Shown here piece after piece: positions 15,762 through 19,254 of a stretch of 19,254 nucleotides of DNA. The stretch lies in NCBI GenBank assembly GCA_002453265.1, contig DKGK01000064.1, positions 1 through 19,254 on the forward strand, given 5' to 3'. The translations under genes were made by a program, and so were the position numbers. Under the pieces are notes generated by a model. That model had not been told where the DNA came from. It searched no databases and worked only from the letters and a program-made list of their open reading frames with translations. This DNA comes from Flavobacteriales bacterium UBA6772. GTDB taxonomy: Bacteria; Bacteroidota; Bacteroidia; Flavobacteriales; UBA7430. The stretch's first letter is position 1; each line of letters starts with the position of its first letter.

Positions 15762-15769
15762 CAAAATTA
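15762..15769 (-). promoter_or_regulatory. Predicted -7 promoter element of thiL (leaderless)
   Basis: The minus strand reads TAATTTTG, matching TAnnTTTG, with a TTG 22 bp upstream as a possible -33 element. Only four bases (CCAC) separate it from the thiL ATG, so transcription would begin at or next to the start codon. Confidence 0.55.
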
Positions 15770-15824
15770 CATTTTTATCCTGTATAGACCTCAATAAATT
15801 AAATCCAAAACCATATATATTTCG

Positions 15825-15832
15825 TACATTTG
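15825..15832 (+). promoter_or_regulatory. Predicted -7 promoter element of the SUF operon
   Basis: TACATTTG matches TAnnTTTG and lies 52 nt before the first SUF gene, placing the start near 15838 with a leader of about 47 nt. No -33 TTG is seen, which would suit a promoter that needs an activator or is weak by itself. Confidence 0.55.
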
Positions 15833-15847
15833 CAGAGTTAAATCGCC

Positions 15848-15870
15848 TTATTTAGAATAGGTTAAAATAA
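15848..15870. promoter_or_regulatory. Imperfect palindrome downstream of the SUF promoter, candidate operator
   Basis: The 23-bp stretch runs from TTATTT on the left to AAATAA on the right, centred on 15859. Seven of eleven position pairs are complementary, including the outer six. It lies about 10-30 nt after the predicted transcription start, a natural place for a repressor that senses iron or Fe-S status. The regulator is not identified and AT-rich chance symmetry is possible. Confidence 0.3.
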
Positions 15871-15884
15871 AAATAAGTATTGAA

Positions 15885-16211
15885 ATGGTTAGTGTAACAG
15901 AAACAGCAAAAAAGAAAATATTCTCTTTGCTAGAAGAGGAAGGTCTAGGTGTTAGCGCTTACGTAAAAGTAGGTGTTTCTAGTGGCGGCTGCTCTGGCTT
16001 ATCATACAAGCTAGATTTTACGAGTGATCGCAACGAAAGCGACAAGCTTATAGAAGATAATAATGTACGCATCTTAGTGGACAAAAAAAGCCTTTTATAC
16101 CTAGCAGGGACTATATTAGATTTCTCTGGAGGTTTAAATGGAAAGGGCTTCACTTTTAACAACCCTAACGCTACAAGGACTTGCGGTTGTGGAGAAAGCT
16201 TTGCTATTTAA
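15885..16211 (+). CDS. sufA: A-type iron-sulphur carrier protein (SufA/IscA/ErpA family)
   Basis: A-type carriers bind a nascent Fe-S cluster and pass it to target proteins. The 108-residue protein has the HesB/IscA fold, with the three invariant cysteines Cys36 in SSGGCSGLSY and Cys100 and Cys102 in TCGCGESF. Supporting segments are SVTETAKKKIFSLL at the start, VDKKSLLYLAGTILDF and GKGFTFNNPNA. Length is normal. By sequence alone SufA, IscA and ErpA cannot be told apart; the name follows from the position 81 nt before sufB. It is the first gene of the operon, behind a promoter-like box and a palindrome, and divergent from thiL. Confidence 0.9.
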   Translation: MVSVTETAKKKIFSLLEEEGLGVSAYVKVGVSSGGCSGLSYKLDFTSDRNESDKLIEDNNVRILVDKKSLLYLAGTILDFSGGLNGKGFTFNNPNATRTCGCGESFAI

Positions 16212-16246
16212 TAGCCTCTATAAGTATTGAAAACAAACAAGTTAAA

Positions 16247-16281
16247 TTTCAATTTTGAAATGTAGCTTTTAACCTTTTAAC
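16247..16281. repeat. Inverted repeat and tandem octamer in the sufA-sufB gap
   Basis: TTTCAA-TT-TTGAAA (16247-16260) is a perfect 6-bp inverted repeat, followed at once by CTTTTAAC twice in tandem (16266-16281), 12 nt before the sufB start. The hairpin is too weak to terminate. It might affect mRNA stability or the sufA:sufB ratio, or be chance. Confidence 0.35.
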
Positions 16282-16292
16282 TTCCCAAAAAG

Positions 16293-17735
16293 TTGACAGA
16301 AGAAGATAAATTATTAGAAGAAGTAACCTCAGCCGAATATAAATACGGCTTTGTTACTGATATAGATTCCGACACGATTAAAAACGGTTTAAACGAAGAC
16401 GTAATCCGATTGATTTCGTCTAAGAAAAACGAACCCGAATGGTTGTTAGAATGGAGGCTGGAAGGATTTAAAAAATTCAAAGAGCTTGTTGAGCCTGAAT
16501 GGGCAAACGTGCACTATAAAAAACCAGATCTTCAGGCTATATCATATTACTCTGCACCTAAGCCTAAAAAAAAACTTGCAAGTTTAGACGAGGTTGACCC
16601 AGAGTTATTAAAGACTTTTGAAAAACTCGGAATTTCTTTAGATGAGCAAAAGATGCTTACTGGAGTTGCCGTAGATATTGTAGTTGATTCCGTTTCTGTA
16701 GCAACTTCTTTTAAAGCAAAACTAGGAGAATTAGGAATTATATTTTGTTCTATTAGTGAGGCTATCCAAGAGCATCCAGAATTGGTGCAGAAATACTTAG
16801 GAACTGTAGTACCACAAACCGACAACTACTATGCAGCCTTAAACTCTGCAGTATTTACCGACGGCTCTTTCTGCTATATTCCTAAAGGTACTCGCTGCCC
16901 AATGGAACTTTCTACCTACTTCCGTATAAATCAAGCTGGAACAGGACAATTTGAACGCACGCTATTAATTGCCGACGAAGGTTCGTACGTTTCTTACTTA
17001 GAAGGATGTACTGCACCATCGAGAGATGAAAATCAATTACATGCTGCAGTGGTGGAATTAATTGCCTTGGATGAGGCTGAGATTAAATACTCAACAGTTC
17101 AAAACTGGTATCCTGGTAATAAAGAAGGTATAGGCGGCGTTTTCAACTTTGTTACCAAAAGAGGTATTTGTCATAAAAGTGCAAAAATCTCTTGGACTCA
17201 AGTAGAAACTGGATCTGCCGTAACGTGGAAATACCCTTCTTGTATTTTAAAAGGTGATAACTCAATTGGAGAATTTTTCTCTGTAGCAGTAACCAACAAC
17301 TTCCAACAAGCAGATACAGGGACCAAAATGATTCATATTGGTAAAAACACAAAAAGCACCATTATCTCTAAAGGTATTGCGGCTGGAAAAAGTAACAGTA
17401 GTTACCGTGGACTTGTAAAAATTATGAAAGGTGCGACAAACGCACGTAATTTCTCTCAATGCGATTCGCTATTGATGGGAGATAAAAGTGGTTCCCACAC
17501 CTTCCCATATATAGAAGTGAAAAACAAATCAGCTCGTATAGAACACGAAGCTACGACCTCAAAAATTGGTGAAGACCAACTTTTTTACTGTAACCAGAGA
17601 GGTATAGGTACAGACGCTGCAATAGGACTTATTGTAAACGGCTATTGTAAAGACGTACTAAACCAATTACCCATGGAATTTGCCGTGGAAGCACAAAAAT
17701 TACTATCACTTTCTCTTGAAGGAAGCGTAGGTTAA
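16293..17735 (+). CDS. sufB: Fe-S cluster assembly scaffold SufB
   Basis: Core scaffold of the SufBCD complex on which Fe-S clusters are built from iron and cysteine-derived sulphur. The 480 residues follow the family throughout: an N-terminal region with YKYGFVTDIDSDT and PEWLLEWRLEGFKKF, then ISYYSAPKPKKKLASLDEVD, ISEAIQEHPELVQKYLGTVV, FCYIPKGTRCPMELSTYF, DEGSYVSYLEGCTAPSRDEN, SWTQVETGSAVTWKYPS and the C-terminal beta-helix end ARNFSQCDSLLMG. Cys390 in the last motif matches the conserved cluster-site cysteine by position. Translation starts at TTG 16293; no ATG is available and relatives begin at the same place. sufC follows after 17 nt. Confidence 0.97.
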   Translation: MTEEDKLLEEVTSAEYKYGFVTDIDSDTIKNGLNEDVIRLISSKKNEPEWLLEWRLEGFKKFKELVEPEWANVHYKKPDLQAISYYSAPKPKKKLASLDEVDPELLKTFEKLGISLDEQKMLTGVAVDIVVDSVSVATSFKAKLGELGIIFCSISEAIQEHPELVQKYLGTVVPQTDNYYAALNSAVFTDGSFCYIPKGTRCPMELSTYFRINQAGTGQFERTLLIADEGSYVSYLEGCTAPSRDENQLHAAVVELIALDEAEIKYSTVQNWYPGNKEGIGGVFNFVTKRGICHKSAKISWTQVETGSAVTWKYPSCILKGDNSIGEFFSVAVTNNFQQADTGTKMIHIGKNTKSTIISKGIAAGKSNSSYRGLVKIMKGATNARNFSQCDSLLMGDKSGSHTFPYIEVKNKSARIEHEATTSKIGEDQLFYCNQRGIGTDAAIGLIVNGYCKDVLNQLPMEFAVEAQKLLSLSLEGSVG

Positions 17736-17752
17736 CACCCAAAGAAAAAAAT

Positions 17753-18505
17753 ATGCTTAAGATAAAAGACCTGAAAGTAGAAATTGAAGGTAAAGAGATC
17801 ATAAAAGGACTTAGTTTAGAAATTAACAAAGGAGAAGTTCACGCTATAATGGGGCCTAACGGTGCTGGTAAAAGTACATTGTCTGCAGTAATTGCTGGAC
17901 GTGATGAGTACGTTGTTACTGGAGGCTCTATAGAGTTTGAGGGAGAAAATCTTATGGATATGGTTCCAGAAGACAGAGCTCATGCAGGTGTGTTTTTATC
18001 GTTCCAATACCCAGTAGAAATTCCTGGTGTTTCCGTAACCAACTTCATCAAAACGGCACTTAACGAAAGTCGTAAAGCAAGAGGCTTAGAGGCTATGCCT
18101 GCAAAAGATATGTTAAAATTGATGCGTGAGAAACAAGCTCTTTTGGAAATGGATAAGCAGTTTATGTCACGTTCATTAAACGAAGGCTTCTCGGGTGGAG
18201 AGAAAAAACGAAACGAAATATTCCAAATGGCTATTCTAGATCCTAAACTATCTATTTTAGATGAAACCGATTCTGGTTTAGATATTGACGCTCTACGTAT
18301 TGTAGCAAACGGTGTAAATAAGTTAAAAAACAAAGATAATGCAGTAATGATAATTACCCACTATCAACGTTTATTAGACCATATCATTCCAGACTTTGTA
18401 CACGTTTTGTATGATGGTAAAATTGTAAAATCTGGTGACAAAAATCTTGCTCTTGAATTAGAAGAAAAAGGTTACGATTGGATTAAGAAAGAAATAGAAG
18501 CCTAA
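17753..18505 (+). CDS. sufC: SUF system ATPase SufC
   Basis: A soluble ABC-type ATPase that drives conformational change in SufBCD during cluster assembly. The 250-residue protein has Walker A GPNGAGKST (34-42), a Q-loop with FQYPVEIPGVS, the signature FSGGEKKRNEI (146-156), Walker B LSILDETDSGLD with Asp170 and Glu171, and the switch His203 in ITHYQRLL. ETDSGLD replaces the usual EPTSGLD, as is typical of SufC. Length is standard. It lies between sufB (17 nt upstream) and sufD (11 nt downstream), all in one direction. Confidence 0.97.
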   Translation: MLKIKDLKVEIEGKEIIKGLSLEINKGEVHAIMGPNGAGKSTLSAVIAGRDEYVVTGGSIEFEGENLMDMVPEDRAHAGVFLSFQYPVEIPGVSVTNFIKTALNESRKARGLEAMPAKDMLKLMREKQALLEMDKQFMSRSLNEGFSGGEKKRNEIFQMAILDPKLSILDETDSGLDIDALRIVANGVNKLKNKDNAVMIITHYQRLLDHIIPDFVHVLYDGKIVKSGDKNLALELEEKGYDWIKKEIEA

Positions 18506-18516
18506 AAAAATACCCG

Positions 18517-19254
18517 TTGAAACTACAAGATAAACTTATAAACTCTTTTGAGAAGTTTGGTCAAAGTCTTAATGGCTGCGAAACCGATAGCTTACGCACA
18601 ATGCGTACTAAAGGAATTGAGGTTTTTAAAAACTTAGGCTTTCCTACTACAAAAGACGAGGAGTGGAAATACACCTCTTTAAATAAAAGCATCAAACGCG
18701 ATTACGATTTTGGAGCAGAATTCAGCTTAGATATCACATCTGAAGATGTAGATCGTTTTTTATGTGCAGGTATAGATTCGTATAAACTCGTTTTTGTAAA
18801 CGGGGTTTTTAATGACTCTTTATCTAATACTACACAACAAGATAAATTTTTTGTAAGTAACCTAAAAGAGGCCTTCGAAGGAAATTCTGAATTGTTTAAC
18901 CAATATTACGGAACTCTAGCGGATGCAGAGTTGAGTATGGTTGGGTTAAATACAGCCTACGCACAAGAAGGTGCTTTTATATATGTAAAAGCAGGTGCAG
19001 TTGTAGATAAGTTAATTCAGATTCTATACATCAACAGCGACAGTAGTCGTTCAATGATGAATCAGACACGTAACCTAATAGTAGTTGAAGACAGAGCGGA
19101 AGTTCAAATTTTAGAACGCCACCAATCTTTAAGCGACGAGTATGTGTTTTCAAATTCTGTTACAGAAATAAACGTTGGTAACGAAGCTAATTTGAAGCAT
19201 TATAAGATTCAAAACGATCAGGATACAGCCTCATTAGTAGATAGTACCTTCGTA
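18517..19254 (+). CDS. sufD: Fe-S cluster assembly protein SufD, N-terminal 246 codons (runs off right edge)
   Basis: Paralogue and partner of SufB in the SufBCD scaffold complex. The frame is open from TTG 18517 to the window edge, 246 codons without a stop. Family blocks are FPTTKDEEWKYTSLNK near residues 42-57, KLVFVNGVFND, AELSMVGLNTAYAQEGAFIYV, KLIQILYIN, NQTRNLIVVEDRAEVQILERH and SNSVTEINVGNEANLKHYKI. SufD proteins are usually about 430-440 residues, so more than half is present. The start is TTG, 11 nt after sufC, with no ATG until codon 29. A cysteine desulphurase (sufS) often follows in this phylum but would lie outside the window. Confidence 0.95.
   Translation, partial: MKLQDKLINSFEKFGQSLNGCETDSLRTMRTKGIEVFKNLGFPTTKDEEWKYTSLNKSIKRDYDFGAEFSLDITSEDVDRFLCAGIDSYKLVFVNGVFNDSLSNTTQQDKFFVSNLKEAFEGNSELFNQYYGTLADAELSMVGLNTAYAQEGAFIYVKAGAVVDKLIQILYINSDSSRSMMNQTRNLIVVEDRAEVQILERHQSLSDEYVFSNSVTEINVGNEANLKHYKIQNDQDTASLVDSTFV

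Noticed and set aside
15758..15884. Riboswitch (TPP or other) in the thiL-suf divergent gap
   Set aside because: The gap is 127 bp with promoter boxes for both directions; no TPP-type conserved segments were seen and thiL has almost no leader.
17980..18333. Minus-strand open frame of 117 codons inside sufC
   Set aside because: Antisense to the ABC signature and Walker B regions; a shadow frame.

Overview
The window looks like chromosome of a low-GC member of the Bacteroidota, most likely Flavobacteriales. Evidence: close family-level matches of the PurH, MreB and SufB sequences to the Bacteroidota forms; several -7 elements of the Bacteroidota type (TAnnTTTG) just upstream of genes; a C-terminal type IX secretion (T9SS) sorting domain; and almost no Shine-Dalgarno sequences, with TTG or GTG starts on five genes. 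No genus can be named. No transposase, integrase, CRISPR array, tRNA or rRNA was found.

Layout. Positions 1-1295 (minus) carry haem synthesis: hemA and, overlapping it by ATGA, the first 21 codons of hemC. A divergent outer-membrane beta-barrel gene follows (1460-2266). From 2267 to 4833 is the only accessory-looking part: about 680 bp without an intact gene, holding what reads as decayed coding sequence on the minus strand (the C-terminal end of a TonB-dependent receptor, plus poorer scraps and a signal-peptide-like piece); then a secreted T9SS-type protein split by an in-frame TAA; a GNAT acetyltransferase; and a convergent MmcQ/YjbR-like gene. A small two-helix membrane protein (4834-5112) ends this part.

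Positions 5234-12250 are purH followed by the rod-shape operon mreB-mreC-mreD-mrdA-rodA, with the last four genes joined by short overlaps. These proteins form the elongasome: MreB filaments, the MreC/MreD membrane partners, and the PBP2 transpeptidase with its RodA glycosyltransferase. Positions 12431-14511 hold an M24 Xaa-Pro aminopeptidase and an alpha/beta hydrolase, closed by a strong rho-independent terminator. On the minus strand, thiL (14699-15757) makes thiamine diphosphate and appears to have a leaderless transcript. Divergent from it, 15885 to the right edge is a SUF iron-sulphur assembly operon (A-type carrier, sufB, sufC, sufD; sufD runs off the window), with a promoter and an imperfect palindrome near the predicted transcription start.

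Most of the window is conserved housekeeping DNA and I see no clear new system. The points most worth a second look are the receptor remnant, the nonsense-split secreted gene, the suf palindrome, the thiL promoter position and the many non-ATG starts. All identifications come from reading motifs by eye; no database search was run.
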